A DNA stretch of 64,000 nucleotides. Source: Colwellia sp. Arc7-635. Its GTDB lineage: Bacteria; Pseudomonadota; Gammaproteobacteria; Enterobacterales; Alteromonadaceae. Positions 26,366-36,455 of this stretch are shown here, piece after piece. Position 1 is the stretch's first letter; every line of letters begins with the position of its first letter. Below the pieces are notes generated by a model, which saw only the letters and a program-made list of their open reading frames with translations, was not told the origin of the DNA and ran no database searches. Where the stretch lies: contig NZ_CP034660.1 in NCBI RefSeq assembly GCF_003971255.1, forward strand, positions 3,348,001 through 3,412,000, in the 5' to 3' direction. The position numbers and the translations under genes were made by a program.

Positions 26366-27151
26366 TTATAACTCAAACAAAACATCACTACGGATTATAT
26401 ATTTAACCCCGTCAGTAATGGGTACTGAACTATGGATACAATGTAGAGGGTGCATGCCGTGCGGAAAACATAGTATGCCGCCAGCCGGGGTTCTAATATC
26501 GACATTTTTAACCTTGTCATTTCTTGTTGCTGGTTGAGTCGAATCATCAGCATTGACTAAGAAACGTGTTTCACCACCGTGGAAATCTTCAGTTAAGTAA
26601 ATTAAAAACGTCATTTGGCTATAGCGATCAGGGTAAGCATTGGCAATTAAATCATCATTAATAATACGACTGCCAGGCCAAGAGCCATCTGAGTGTGGTT
26701 TGAAGTAGTCTTCGGCGTTATAACGATAAAAACGAAAACGTGCATTAATCCCCAACGCTTTACTGCCAGAAAAAATAGCTTGCCTGTCATCCATTAAGTG
26801 CGCAATACGCTGCCAAATAATACCATCAGTTTGTTCATCAACTATCCACGTTAAGCTATCATTATGGCGAATACTGCGTGGTAGAGAAACCGCGGCATCA
26901 GCTAAAAACCCCAACTGTTCGCTAATATTAACGAGCTGCTCACACTCTTCTTTTGTCAATACGTTCAATAACTGAAAGGCTCCGGGTACTTGCGCTAACT
27001 CGTGTCGCTCAATATTGCTGACATCAACATTTTCGCTCAAGTTTGCTGGGTTTACCTTGCGATTACCCCATGCAGGTAACGCTGGATGCTCAGCTCCGGG
27101 CTCTAAAGCGGCAACAAAAAAATCATTTACTGTATCTATTTTTTGGTTCAT
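26366..27151 (-). CDS. 2-oxoglutarate/Fe(II)-dependent oxygenase, prolyl 4-hydroxylase type
   Basis: 261 aa. The iron triad is visible as HSD (YFKPHSDGSW) and a later His in LHCIHSSVP, with the 2-oxoglutarate-binding basic residue in GVKYIIRSDVLF. Other typical segments are FRFYRYNAEDYF and FLIYLTEDFHGGETRF. Cytoplasmic enzyme; the substrate is not predictable. The gene lies downstream of the aldehyde dehydrogenase gene on the same strand with a 95-bp gap. Confidence 0.85.
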   Translation of the reverse strand: MNQKIDTVNDFFVAALEPGAEHPALPAWGNRKVNPANLSENVDVSNIERHELAQVPGAFQLLNVLTKEECEQLVNISEQLGFLADAAVSLPRSIRHNDSLTWIVDEQTDGIIWQRIAHLMDDRQAIFSGSKALGINARFRFYRYNAEDYFKPHSDGSWPGSRIINDDLIANAYPDRYSQMTFLIYLTEDFHGGETRFLVNADDSTQPATRNDKVKNVDIRTPAGGILCFPHGMHPLHCIHSSVPITDGVKYIIRSDVLFEL

Positions 27152-27246
27152 ATCTTTCTCTATATTTTACTTAGCAGTCATTAAAAATGACGGCTAAGTT
27201 TATGTTTCAATTATTTTTCAAGTGGCATTAAAGTGATATCAGCGAC

Positions 27247-28578
27247 TTATTTATTGATAACTCTCACTTGAGAAAACTGGCGATGACCGGCAGCAGTGCC
27301 ATGAAAACCGAAACCACTTTGCTTAGCGCCAACCCAAGGACCAAGTCCTCCAGCGCCTTTATTTATTGCCACCATGCCAGCTTCCATTTGCTCGGCAACA
27401 TCATTTGCGCCAGCGCCACCGAATACCACCGCACCTAAGCCGTATGGACTAGCGTTGGCTCGCTCAACCGCTTCGGACAAATGATTAAAACGACTAATAG
27501 CGACTACTGGCCCAAAAGTTTCATTTTGTTCTAAGGTCATATTCGCTGTAATACCCGTTACAACCGTCGGTTGTATATAAGGCAACTCGTAATGAGGTTT
27601 GCCGAGTAAAAACTTCGCGCCTTTAGCGTGAGCATCTTCTAATTGAGATAAAACATTAGCATGCTGCTTAGGGTTAACAATGGGGCCAATATTGACATGT
27701 TGTTGATCCCAAGGGCCAGCTTGATAGCGACGTGCTAGCGCGACCACTTTCTGCTCAAACTCATCGGCAATGCGCTCATCAACATAAATACGCTCAGTAG
27801 ATGTGCACATTTGACCGGTATTTTCAAAAGAGCTAGCAACGGCAAACTGTACCGCTTTATCTATATCAGCACTGGCCATAACGATAAGCGGATCATTGCC
27901 GCCCAACTCCATCACTAAACGCTTAAGCCCTGAGGCAGCACTTGCCATAATATGCTTGCCTGCAGCGAGTGAACCGGTGAAAGCAACCATGTTAATGTCG
28001 GCATTAACCAAGGCTTTACCTGTTTCTGCATCACCATGTGCAATTTGTAATACATTTTCAGGCAGTATCTGATTCAACGTGCTAACAAAAAGTTCAGCAA
28101 CTAAAGGGGTTTCTTCTGAGGGTTTTAACACGACACTATTACCCGCAATAAGCGCCGGTAATAATAAATTATTCGCCATTGCCAGTGGATAATTCCACGG
28201 AGAAATAACAGCGACTACACCTAAAGGGCGATATTGCATTTCACCCTCACGTCCCATTGATTCACTCTGTAGTGCTTGCGCTATTTCTTGAGCAAAGTAA
28301 GCCGTGTTCTGAATAGTGCCACCCACTTCATAACTCGCTCTTCGGTAATCTTTCCCCATTTCTTTACTGATCAATAATGTTAGCTCATCATCCACTGCGT
28401 TAAGTGCTTCGTAAGCCTTAACTACTTTTTGTTGGCGCTCAACAAGAGATAAAGCAGACCAAGATTTTTGTGCATTCTTTGCGCGTAAAATTACCGCTGG
28501 CATGTCGGCTGGTTCAGTAATGAGAACATCGCCCAGTGGCCTTCTATCGATAGGATTATAAGAGATGAGCATTGGCAT
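27247..28578 (-). CDS. Aldehyde dehydrogenase family protein (succinate-semialdehyde dehydrogenase-like)
   Basis: 443 aa from the ATG at 28578; AGGAAA lies 8-9 bases upstream, which favours it over the in-frame upstream start at 28629. Catalytic Cys is in GQMCTSTERIYVD and catalytic Glu in LVMELGGNDP; VISPWNYPLA and the FTGSLAAG loop complete the NAD(P)-binding fold. It is a little shorter than the 480-500 aa of many ALDHs but typical of the Sad/YneI-like group. A divergent HxlR gene 150 bp upstream probably controls it. Confidence 0.8.
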   Translation of the reverse strand: MPMLISYNPIDRRPLGDVLITEPADMPAVILRAKNAQKSWSALSLVERQQKVVKAYEALNAVDDELTLLISKEMGKDYRRASYEVGGTIQNTAYFAQEIAQALQSESMGREGEMQYRPLGVVAVISPWNYPLAMANNLLLPALIAGNSVVLKPSEETPLVAELFVSTLNQILPENVLQIAHGDAETGKALVNADINMVAFTGSLAAGKHIMASAASGLKRLVMELGGNDPLIVMASADIDKAVQFAVASSFENTGQMCTSTERIYVDERIADEFEQKVVALARRYQAGPWDQQHVNIGPIVNPKQHANVLSQLEDAHAKGAKFLLGKPHYELPYIQPTVVTGITANMTLEQNETFGPVVAISRFNHLSEAVERANASPYGLGAVVFGGAGANDVAEQMEAGMVAINKGAGGLGPWVGAKQSGFGFHGTAAGHRQFSQVRVINK

Positions 28579-28689
28579 AATATAGTTTCCTAAAAGGGTA
28601 TTAATACTGTGTGAGCTTACATACCTCACAAAGTGTAAATTGGTTATATGGCAGCATTATGCTAGAGTGGTTAATTAAAGCAACCAGTA

Positions 28690-28700
28690 TACTTTTAGTA
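28690..28700. promoter_or_regulatory. Candidate HxlR operator
   Basis: TACTTTTAGTA is a TACT-N3-AGTA palindrome like the boxes bound by YodB/HxlR-type regulators. It lies within a larger inverted repeat GTGGTTA (28667) / TAACCAC (28699), in the divergent spacer between the aldehyde dehydrogenase and hxlR-type genes. The assignment is inferred. Confidence 0.4.
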
Positions 28701-28726
28701 ACCACCTTAATTGAAATGTAAATAAA

Positions 28727-29083
28727 ATGAAAAACACAACAAAAACAAATAGTAGTGTGAAAAAAATAAATTTAGAAAGCTGCGAGCAACCTTGCCTCAT
28801 TGAACGAGGCATGCGAGTTTTAGGTGGGAAGTGGAAAGCGTCTATTCTATGGCACCTAAAAGACGGCCCTGTACGCTTTAACGAATTATCTCGCATGTTA
28901 GGTGGCGCAAGTAAAAAAATGGTTGATCAGCGATTGAAGGAATTAGAAGCGCAAGGTTTAGTCACGCGAGAAGTAATTAGCGATCGCCCTATTGCCGTTG
29001 CCTATGACATAACAGACTTTGGCCGCACCGCATTAGATATTTTAGAGAAACTAAAAGATTGGACTGAAGATAACAACATCTAG
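28727..29083 (+). CDS. HxlR family winged-helix transcriptional regulator
   Basis: 118 aa. It starts with a polar stretch and CEQPCLIERGMRVLGGKWK, then the winged helix ILWHLKDGPVRFNELSRML and DQRLKELEAQGLVTREV. The N-terminal CxxxC pair suggests thiol or aldehyde sensing, as known for some HxlR members such as YodB and HypR. Divergent from the aldehyde dehydrogenase gene, its likely target. Confidence 0.88.
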   Translation: MKNTTKTNSSVKKINLESCEQPCLIERGMRVLGGKWKASILWHLKDGPVRFNELSRMLGGASKKMVDQRLKELEAQGLVTREVISDRPIAVAYDITDFGRTALDILEKLKDWTEDNNI

Positions 29084-29199
29084 CCATGGCTCAACACTTT
29101 CGTTATTAATCAAAGTATTCACACTTACCGTTTTATTGATAAGCCTTCATCGTCATTTATTACGCCTCTCCCCACTTATTTTGCGTTTTCCCAAATAAA

Positions 29200-29221
29200 A
29201 AAGCCTGCAAATGCAGGCTTT
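29200..29221. terminator. Bidirectional terminator
   Basis: AAAGCCTGCA pairs with TGCAGGCTTT around AA, preceded by an A-run and followed by TTTAATC. It serves the hxlR-type gene and the convergent 29276-29725 gene. Confidence 0.8.
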
Positions 29222-29275
29222 AATCTTAAAAACTATGATCAGTCATTAGTCATCAATCATCCATATAGGGGAAAG

Positions 29276-29725
29276 CTAACTAAACCAGTTATTACTATTG
29301 CCTTTAGCAGCAAAGCGCACTAACAGCAGTGTAATCGCAATCAACATGATCGGCATAATAGTGCCACCTGGTCCATATACTTCATATGAGTTACTGATAA
29401 AAAACGAGTGAAACATTTGTACAACCACACCAATAAAAGAGAAAACGAATAGTTTATAACAAATTCTTTTTTTCATTAACAAGGCTACGCTGCCTAATGC
29501 GCCAGTAAAAACAGCAACACCGAAAGCAAATGTTGCCCATAGAGGTACTGCCGCATATAGCGCTTGTTCTGCTACAGGTAATTGCGCGATTTTTTCTGAT
29601 GTCATCATCATATGATCAATAAATGCTGCTACACCAAGCAAATTCCACACTAGCGCGAGTATCGCCGCTATTTTAAACCAGCGAGGTATCGCTATAATTT
29701 CTGGTGCTTGCTTACTGTCTGTCAT
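29276..29725 (-). CDS. Conserved four-helix membrane protein of unknown function
   Basis: 149 aa with four hydrophobic segments (FKIAAILALVWNLLGVAAF, ATFAFGVAVFTGALGSVALL, KLFVFSFIGVVVQMFHSFF, MPIMLIAITLLLVRF). The HMMMTSEKIAQLP segment after the first helix is common in such marine proteins. No catalytic motif. Single gene before a terminator. Confidence 0.7.
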   Translation of the reverse strand: MTDSKQAPEIIAIPRWFKIAAILALVWNLLGVAAFIDHMMMTSEKIAQLPVAEQALYAAVPLWATFAFGVAVFTGALGSVALLMKKRICYKLFVFSFIGVVVQMFHSFFISNSYEVYGPGGTIMPIMLIAITLLLVRFAAKGNSNNWFS

Positions 29726-29810
29726 AGGTAATCCTTTACTCTTATCATTTTTAAGTACTAATCAAAAAATTTCAGTATTTATAGCACAGGTATACACTTT
29801 TTAAAGCTAT

Positions 29811-30473
29811 TTATTCGCCCCAAATATCTTTTGGTTTAAGCTTTAATACTTTACGTTCACCCGGTTGACGCTCAACTTTTGTTTTATTTGGATTAACATA
29901 AATTTTGCTAGCATTAGCTTTAGCCGCATTGTAATTTTTATTTTCTAGCACTTTTTCAAGTTTGTCTGGTACTTCTGCTACGACAACTTTTTTCACTTGC
30001 TCTTTGGCACGACGTTGCACATGAAACTTTTTATCAATACCTTGTAATAAATTACGTAATACCTGATCTTTACATTCACGATAATTTTTATGATCTGGCT
30101 TGCGAGAAAAGGCACTTAGCTCAGGCTTATTTAAACGAAAATCTACTGATTCCAACATCTCAATAATGTCTTCGGCCTTCAAATTAAAAGCAATTTTGAG
30201 CTTAGTAAGAATAATATTGTTGCTTAGACGCTTTTCAACTTTTGCAGGCTCGCCTTCTTTTTTACCACGACGCTCATTAATAAAGCCGTTTAAAAACGCA
30301 GCAAATGTAGTGTCTGGACAATTTACATAGGCAGGGTCTTCTTCTTTCTTCAACCAGTTACTGATTTGATCGCGTGTCACGATTAAATCTGCGGCAGCAA
30401 AAATAGCAATAACCTTTTGATCATTAAAATTAAAGGTATATCTCAGGCGACGTAAAACATCGTTGTTAGTCAC
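29811..30473 (-). CDS. yehS: YehS/DUF1456 family protein
   Basis: 220 aa from GTG at 30473, preceded by GGAG at 6 bases; this aligns with the usual N-terminus (TNNDVLRRLRYTFNF), whereas an in-frame TTG at 30485 adds four residues. Two DUF1456 repeats are visible: DQISNWLKKEEDPAYVNCPD and KPELSAFSRKPDHKNYRECK. The C-terminus is basic. Function unknown. The tail after residue 150 is longer than in E. coli YehS. Confidence 0.85.
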   Translation of the reverse strand: MTNNDVLRRLRYTFNFNDQKVIAIFAAADLIVTRDQISNWLKKEEDPAYVNCPDTTFAAFLNGFINERRGKKEGEPAKVEKRLSNNIILTKLKIAFNLKAEDIIEMLESVDFRLNKPELSAFSRKPDHKNYRECKDQVLRNLLQGIDKKFHVQRRAKEQVKKVVVAEVPDKLEKVLENKNYNAAKANASKIYVNPNKTKVERQPGERKVLKLKPKDIWGE

Positions 30474-30782
30474 AAACTTCTCCAAAAATCCAACGGGCTT
30501 CGTTGGTTAATATTGCTTTAACGCTGCATAAGCTTATGAGGTATTAGCAATACAATAGTGATTCAATTACCCAGTATTATACACGCTTTAAATAGTCAGA
30601 TCTTTAGCTACCTAAGCTATTTGGTAATTCAATAAAGCAAAAGCTTCAAGGCATTACATTTAGCGGTTAAAGATCATGTAAAACTCATGTTAAGATATGA
30701 AAAAAACAAGCTTGAAATCGTAAGTTAAATTTTTGATACGGTTGGTTATAGCAATTTCGTCTCCAGTAATAAAAGAGCAGTC

Positions 30783-33700
30783 ATGAGCAAAAACATTAAT
30801 CTATTCAGTCCTGTATTAGCTAAAAGCCGTGGTAAAAGTGCCGATAAGAAAGTTTGGCAGAACCTGCCCGGTAGCAGTGCAAGTGTCGCTATTTTTCATG
30901 CTGCTTTATCAACACCACAGCCCATATTATTAATTACTCATGATACGCCTTCAGCATTGCGCCTAGAGCAAGAGCTGGTGAGCTTAAACCGACAAGCAAA
31001 GTTACCTATTTGTTTATTTCCAGATTGGGAAACCTTGCCCTACGATACTTTTTCACCGCATCAAGATATTATTTCTCAGCGTTTAGCGACTTTATATCAG
31101 CTTTCACGCATGGATAAAGGCATTGTTATTGTGCCTATTACTACCTTAATGCAACGCTTAGCGCCAAAACAGTATTTAGAAGCTAACAGCCTAATTATTA
31201 AAAAAGGCGATAAAAAAGACTTACACCTGCTTCGAAAAGACCTAGAAGCGAGTGGTTATCGCTGTGTTGATCAAGTGATGGAACACGGTGAGTTTTCAGC
31301 CCGTGGCGCTATTCTTGATTTATTTCCGATGGGCAGCAAAACACCTTTTCGTTTAGATTTTTTTGATGATGAAATTGACGAAATTCGCTTATTTGATCCT
31401 GAGAATCAGCGCTCAAGTGATAAAGTTGATGGCATCGACTTATTGCCCGCACATGAATTTCCAACAGACACTGACGGCACCAATTTATTTCGCAGCCAAT
31501 ATCGTGAACAATTCACCAGTGCTATCGACAAAGAATCGATTTATCATAAAGTTAGTAACGGTATTATGCCCGCGGGTATCGAATATTACTTACCGTTGTT
31601 TTTCGAGCAAACCAATACCTTATGCGACTACCTTAGCGATAATACTTTAGTCATTATTAGCGGTGATATTGATAACGCTTTAGCGCACCATTGGACCGAT
31701 ATTGAATATCGCTATGAAGACAGACGCTACGATCCTACGCGCCCATTGTTGCCACCAAGCCAATTATTTCTCAATAGTGAAGAGCTTTACAGCGCCTTAA
31801 AACCTTTTGATCGCATCAGCTTAAAGCCAGAGCTTAACGAAGAAGACGTTAAAAGCTCGCAAATACAGTTTGATGTACACGCATTGCCTGACTTAACCAT
31901 TGATCATAAATTAAAGCAGCCGTTCGAATTACTCAATAACTTTGCCGCTAGCAAAGAAACCCCCGATAAACTGCTATTTGTTGCTGAAAGCCAAGGTCGA
32001 CGCGAAAGTGTTTTAGAGCTACTTCAGCGTAATCAGTTAAAACCGAACACGTTTGACAGCATTGAAGACTTTGTTAATAGTGACGAAAAACTGGGTATTA
32101 CGGTTAACGCTTTAAGTGCTGGTTTTATTTTTCAAGCGAAAGGCAGTGCGAAGAAAAATGCCATTGCCTTAATTACTGAAGCTGAGCTACTTGGCGATCG
32201 CATTCGTCAAACTCGTCGCCGTAATAAACAACAAGAAATTCAAAACGACGCAATATTTAAAAACTTAGCTGAACTCAGTATTGGCCAACCTGTGGTACAT
32301 ATTGATCATGGTATTGGTCGCTACATGGGTTTACAAACCATTGAAAACAGTGGCATTACCACTGAGTTTTTAATGCTAAGTTACGCGAAAGAAGCCAAGC
32401 TTTATGTACCTGTCGCCTCGCTACATTTAATTAGTCGCTACTCTGGCGCTGACGCTGAACATGCGCCGTTACATAAATTAGGTAACGACACCTGGAGTAA
32501 AGCTAAGCAAAAAGCCGCAGAGAAAGTACGTGATGTTGCCGCTGAACTGTTAGACATTTATGCCAAACGCGCCAGCAATCATGGTTATAGTTTTAAACGT
32601 GATAAAGACGATTATCGCGCCTTTGCTGACAGCTTTGGCTTTGAAGAAACCTTCGATCAAGCGCAAGCTATAAACGCTGTTATCAGCGATATGCTATCGC
32701 CAAAAGCCATGGACAGATTAGTGTGTGGTGATGTAGGTTTTGGTAAAACCGAAGTGGCCATGCGCGCAGCATTTGTTGCAGTAAATGACGGTAAGCAAGT
32801 CGCGATATTAGTGCCAACTACCCTATTGGCTCAACAACATTATGAGAGCTTTCGTGATCGCTTTGCCAATTGGCCAATTAGCATCGAAGTGTTATCGCGC
32901 TTTAAAACCACAAAAGAGCAAAACGCGATTATCAAAGAGGTCGAGTCTGGCCAAATCGACATTTTAATTGGTACCCACAAGCTTTTACAAAATAGCATTA
33001 AATATAAAGACCTAGGCTTGCTCGTTGTTGATGAAGAGCACAGGTTTGGTGTTAAACAAAAAGAAAAAATTAAACAGCTTCGCGCCAATGTTGATATTTT
33101 AACGCTAACGGCTACGCCGATTCCGCGAACTTTAAATATGGCGATGGGTGGCATGCGTGACTTATCCATAATAGCAACGCCACCTGCAAAACGATTAGCC
33201 GTAAAAACCTTTGTGAGAGAGCGTGATGACGCCTTAATACGTGAGTCTATACTTCGTGAAATATTACGTGGTGGTCAGGTCTATTTCTTACATAATAATG
33301 TCGACACTATTGATAAAACGGCCGCTGATATACAAGTATTGTTACCCGAAGCTAAAGTTATTACCGCGCATGGGCAAATGCGAGAACGTGAACTTGAACG
33401 TGTGATGAGTGATTTTTATCACCAACGTTATAACGTTTTAGTTTGTACCACTATTATTGAAACCGGTATCGATGTGCCCAGTGCCAACACCATTATCATG
33501 GACCGAGCAGATCATTTGGGCTTAGCACAGCTACATCAATTACGTGGTCGTGTTGGTCGCTCGCATCACCAAGCTTATGCCTACTTATTAACACCACATG
33601 AAAAACGCATGACCAAAGATGCGAAAAAGCGCCTGGATGCTATCGCTTCATTAGAAGACTTAGGCGCAGGTTTTACTTTGGCAACCCACGATTTAGAAAT

Positions 33701-34292
33701 ACGTGGCGCCGGAGAACTATTAGGTGAAGACCAAAGTGGTTCCATGAGCCAAATCGGCTTTAGCCTTTACATGGAGATGCTTGACGCTGCGGTAGCGGCA
33801 TTAAAAGATGGTAAGCAATTATCACTTGATCAAGTCATGAGAACGCAAACTGAAGTCGATTTACGCGTAGCAGCACTATTACCTGATGACTATATCTTCG
33901 ACGTCAGCTTACGATTGAGCATATATAAACGTATTGCTAGTTGTAAAAGCAAGTTGGAACTAGACGACGTGCAAGTAGAGTTAATTGACCGTTTTGGCTT
34001 ATTGCCACAACCTGCGAAAAACCTAGTTCACCTTGCTAAGCTCAAACTCAAAGCTGAAAAATTGGGTATTACACGCATCGACGCTGGACCTACGGGAGGT
34101 TTCTTTGAATTTGGCAATGAGACTAAGGTTGATCCTATGTTCATCATTGGCTTAATTCAGCAACAACCGAAAATATATAAAATGGATGGCGCAACTAAGT
34201 TCAAATTTGTACAAGCAACCGAAGACGCAAAATCACGCTTCATATTAATTGCCACAATGTTGAACGAATTTGAGAAACATACACGAGCATAA
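30783..34292 (+). CDS. mfd: Transcription-repair coupling factor Mfd
   Basis: 1169 aa, the family length. An N-terminal UvrB-like module binds UvrA (FPDWETLPYDTFSPHQDI, GEFSARGAILDLFP). A CarD-like RNA-polymerase interaction domain lies in the middle (GQPVVHIDHGIGRYMGLQ). The SF2 translocase follows, with Walker A GDVGFGKTEVAMRAAF, DEEH box VVDEEHRFGVKQKE, LTATPIPRTL, and the RGRVGRSHHQAYAYLL and TRG motif regions. It removes stalled RNA polymerase at lesions and recruits UvrA. A terminator follows, then csiV. Confidence 0.97.
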   Translation: MSKNINLFSPVLAKSRGKSADKKVWQNLPGSSASVAIFHAALSTPQPILLITHDTPSALRLEQELVSLNRQAKLPICLFPDWETLPYDTFSPHQDIISQRLATLYQLSRMDKGIVIVPITTLMQRLAPKQYLEANSLIIKKGDKKDLHLLRKDLEASGYRCVDQVMEHGEFSARGAILDLFPMGSKTPFRLDFFDDEIDEIRLFDPENQRSSDKVDGIDLLPAHEFPTDTDGTNLFRSQYREQFTSAIDKESIYHKVSNGIMPAGIEYYLPLFFEQTNTLCDYLSDNTLVIISGDIDNALAHHWTDIEYRYEDRRYDPTRPLLPPSQLFLNSEELYSALKPFDRISLKPELNEEDVKSSQIQFDVHALPDLTIDHKLKQPFELLNNFAASKETPDKLLFVAESQGRRESVLELLQRNQLKPNTFDSIEDFVNSDEKLGITVNALSAGFIFQAKGSAKKNAIALITEAELLGDRIRQTRRRNKQQEIQNDAIFKNLAELSIGQPVVHIDHGIGRYMGLQTIENSGITTEFLMLSYAKEAKLYVPVASLHLISRYSGADAEHAPLHKLGNDTWSKAKQKAAEKVRDVAAELLDIYAKRASNHGYSFKRDKDDYRAFADSFGFEETFDQAQAINAVISDMLSPKAMDRLVCGDVGFGKTEVAMRAAFVAVNDGKQVAILVPTTLLAQQHYESFRDRFANWPISIEVLSRFKTTKEQNAIIKEVESGQIDILIGTHKLLQNSIKYKDLGLLVVDEEHRFGVKQKEKIKQLRANVDILTLTATPIPRTLNMAMGGMRDLSIIATPPAKRLAVKTFVRERDDALIRESILREILRGGQVYFLHNNVDTIDKTAADIQVLLPEAKVITAHGQMRERELERVMSDFYHQRYNVLVCTTIIETGIDVPSANTIIMDRADHLGLAQLHQLRGRVGRSHHQAYAYLLTPHEKRMTKDAKKRLDAIASLEDLGAGFTLATHDLEIRGAGELLGEDQSGSMSQIGFSLYMEMLDAAVAALKDGKQLSLDQVMRTQTEVDLRVAALLPDDYIFDVSLRLSIYKRIASCKSKLELDDVQVELIDRFGLLPQPAKNLVHLAKLKLKAEKLGITRIDAGPTGGFFEFGNETKVDPMFIIGLIQQQPKIYKMDGATKFKFVQATEDAKSRFILIATMLNEFEKHTRA

Positions 34293-34296
34293 ATTT

Positions 34297-34332
34297 ACAA
34301 AGCCGCTGATTTTATAAAATCGTCGGCTTTGT
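34297..34332 (+). terminator. Rho-independent terminator after mfd
   Basis: ACAAAGCCG pairs with CGGCTTTGT, with an inner TGATTTT/AAAATCG extension, and TCTTTT follows. Confidence 0.75.
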
Positions 34333-34431
34333 CTTTTAGCGAATATTTAACAGATAAATGATTGATAATTTAAGTATTGCATCACTATTTGCTATTATTG
34401 CTTGGTAAAATAACCCTTAACTGGATACTGA

Positions 34432-36054
34432 ATGAAATTAACCCAACTATTTTTATGTTCTGCTGCTTTAGCATTACCGCTTACCTTACATGCGGCGACA
34501 GAAAAAAAGAACGATCGATGGTTTGAAGTCGAAGTGATCCTTTTTAGCCAGTTAGGTGATAAAAGTCAGTTAACGGAAAATTTTCCAGACAGTAGTGAAT
34601 TACCAAAATATCGACGTTCAACCGATTTACTTAATGCGTATATCAATCCAAAAATTGGTAGCTTAAAGCAACTATTACCTAGTTGTGATGCTCCGATATA
34701 TCCTGAGCATGCCGTACAGAGAAACGCTAATTTACCGGCTATTTTTCAAGAGAAATCGTTAGCGGCATTATCTCAATTAGTAGACGAAGAACTTGCACTT
34801 TTAAATAATTTTACCAAAGCTGACAATAGCCGTTTTGGTGACCAAACTGTTTCTGATGGCGCTACGCTTAATGATACTGTGCAAACTAATTTAGAAAGTC
34901 GTAGTTCTGAAACGAGTAACGTTAATATTAATATTAACGACCAAAAAAACGCAATAACCGCTAATGAAAGCGATCTTAGCAGCACTATCGATACTGTAGA
35001 AACTCAAGTCGAGTTGACGGATGAAGAGCTTGCGAAAATTCAAGGTCTAGTTAACGCTGCTGAAGAAGAATTTCAGCAGCTGAAATTTCAATATAATTTG
35101 GCACCTGAGCCAACCTTATTGTGTCGAATTGACGAGCATTACTTCAGCGATTATCAGGCCAGTAATCCTAGCTTTAATTACAACGGTTTTACCGTTGATA
35201 AAATGCCACTATTGATTGATGCATTAGAAGAGCCCTACAACGAAAAAACGCACTTACTGAGCAAGGCGTCATTACAATTGAATGATGTCATCACAGATTT
35301 AAGATACAGCAAAAACTTTCGTCCTCTATTGCATATGGGCTGGCGTCAAGTGGCTCGACCAAAAAAGCAATCTGTGCCGGTAAAAGTTTATGCGGGTGAT
35401 AATTTTGCAGCTGATCATGAAAAGAAATTAAGCGACTTTAACAGCCAAAAAAACCAAAAAATGGCTCAATTGCTTGCCTATGCTAACAAGCAGCAATCAA
35501 CAACAGTTTCATCGGTGTCAGTTCAAGTAGATAAAAATCAGGCTGAGCAACAACAAGCAGAACAATTACAGCAAGCTAAAAAAGCACGTATCGAGCAAAT
35601 AATTAACCAGCTATCGCAAGTTAACGAAGATAGTGACCCGTTATTTACATCGCTTGATGGGCAAAATAATATCTTAACGCTCGATAATGACGAAAGCTTA
35701 ACTGCTGCAGCGCCACTGCCGCCAGTTCAAGATTGGTTACTCGAAGGCTTCTTTAATATTCACTTAAAACATTACTTATTTATTACTGCTGATTTTAATA
35801 TTTTAGATAAAAATTTATCAGAACTTGCCACAGCGCAGCTATCTGGCACAACAGCAATTAATACTGAAACTGACAACGTACTAGGTACAAAGGTAAATAT
35901 CGATGGGACAACTCCCATACAGCCAAAAGCTATTCGTTTTAAGCAAAATCGCCGTGTCATTAGTGGCGAAGTTCACTATTTTGACCATCCTTATATCGGT
36001 ATGGTCGTACAAATAAGACCGTATAGTATGCCTGCGCGTGAAGAAAGCAATTAA
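34432..36054 (+). CDS. csiV: CsiV family periplasmic protein
   Basis: 540 aa with signal peptide (LFLCSAALALPLTLHAA). The start of the mature part, RWFEVEVILFSQLGD, and the C-terminal HLKHYLFITADFNIL and SGEVHYFDHPYIGMVVQIRP match CsiV, a peptidoglycan-associated protein first described in Vibrio as needed for cell shape and cell-wall synthesis by PBP1a. It is about twice the length of the Vibrio protein. Acidic and Gln-rich low-complexity inserts (for example QAEQQQAEQLQQAKKARIEQ) separate the conserved blocks. Its place right after mfd is typical in related bacteria. Confidence 0.8.
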   Translation: MKLTQLFLCSAALALPLTLHAATEKKNDRWFEVEVILFSQLGDKSQLTENFPDSSELPKYRRSTDLLNAYINPKIGSLKQLLPSCDAPIYPEHAVQRNANLPAIFQEKSLAALSQLVDEELALLNNFTKADNSRFGDQTVSDGATLNDTVQTNLESRSSETSNVNININDQKNAITANESDLSSTIDTVETQVELTDEELAKIQGLVNAAEEEFQQLKFQYNLAPEPTLLCRIDEHYFSDYQASNPSFNYNGFTVDKMPLLIDALEEPYNEKTHLLSKASLQLNDVITDLRYSKNFRPLLHMGWRQVARPKKQSVPVKVYAGDNFAADHEKKLSDFNSQKNQKMAQLLAYANKQQSTTVSSVSVQVDKNQAEQQQAEQLQQAKKARIEQIINQLSQVNEDSDPLFTSLDGQNNILTLDNDESLTAAAPLPPVQDWLLEGFFNIHLKHYLFITADFNILDKNLSELATAQLSGTTAINTETDNVLGTKVNIDGTTPIQPKAIRFKQNRRVISGEVHYFDHPYIGMVVQIRPYSMPAREESN

Positions 36055-36114
36055 GCGTTTTATCGGGTACACGTTATATTTTCAGCAATAACACAGAAAA
36101 AAGAGAACATTATT

Positions 36115-36405
36115 ATGGATAAAGAAATTGAGATTCAAGCCGCCGTATTTCGCCGCTTACTTGCACATTTAGATAATCGTAAAGACGTACAAAATATTGA
36201 ATTAATGAACCTTGCAGGCTTTTGTCGTAACTGTTTTTCTAAGTGGACAGTGGCTGAAGCGGAAAAACTAGGTGTTGATGTCGATATTGATACGGCGCGC
36301 GAGAAAGTTTATGGCATGCCTTATAATGAATGGAAAGAGAAACATCAATTACCGGCAACGGAAGAACAAATGGCGAAATTTAACCAATTGAACCCTAAGA
36401 AATAA
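36115..36405 (+). CDS. DUF1244 family protein
   Basis: 96 aa; the block NLAGFCRNCFSKWTVAEAEK with two Cys, and GMPYNEWKEKHQ, are characteristic of DUF1244. Cytoplasmic, function unknown. A good RBS (AGAGAA) precedes the ATG. It follows csiV by 60 bp and may be co-transcribed. Confidence 0.88.
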   Translation: MDKEIEIQAAVFRRLLAHLDNRKDVQNIELMNLAGFCRNCFSKWTVAEAEKLGVDVDIDTAREKVYGMPYNEWKEKHQLPATEEQMAKFNQLNPKK

Positions 36406-36455
36406 TTCAGTTTTGGCGATAATTAATAGAAAATAGTACAAGGAAATGTAGATTT

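Noticed and set aside
26307-26537. 76-codon open frame on the plus strand
   Set aside because: Mostly antisense to the 2OG oxygenase gene; no RBS or recognised domain.
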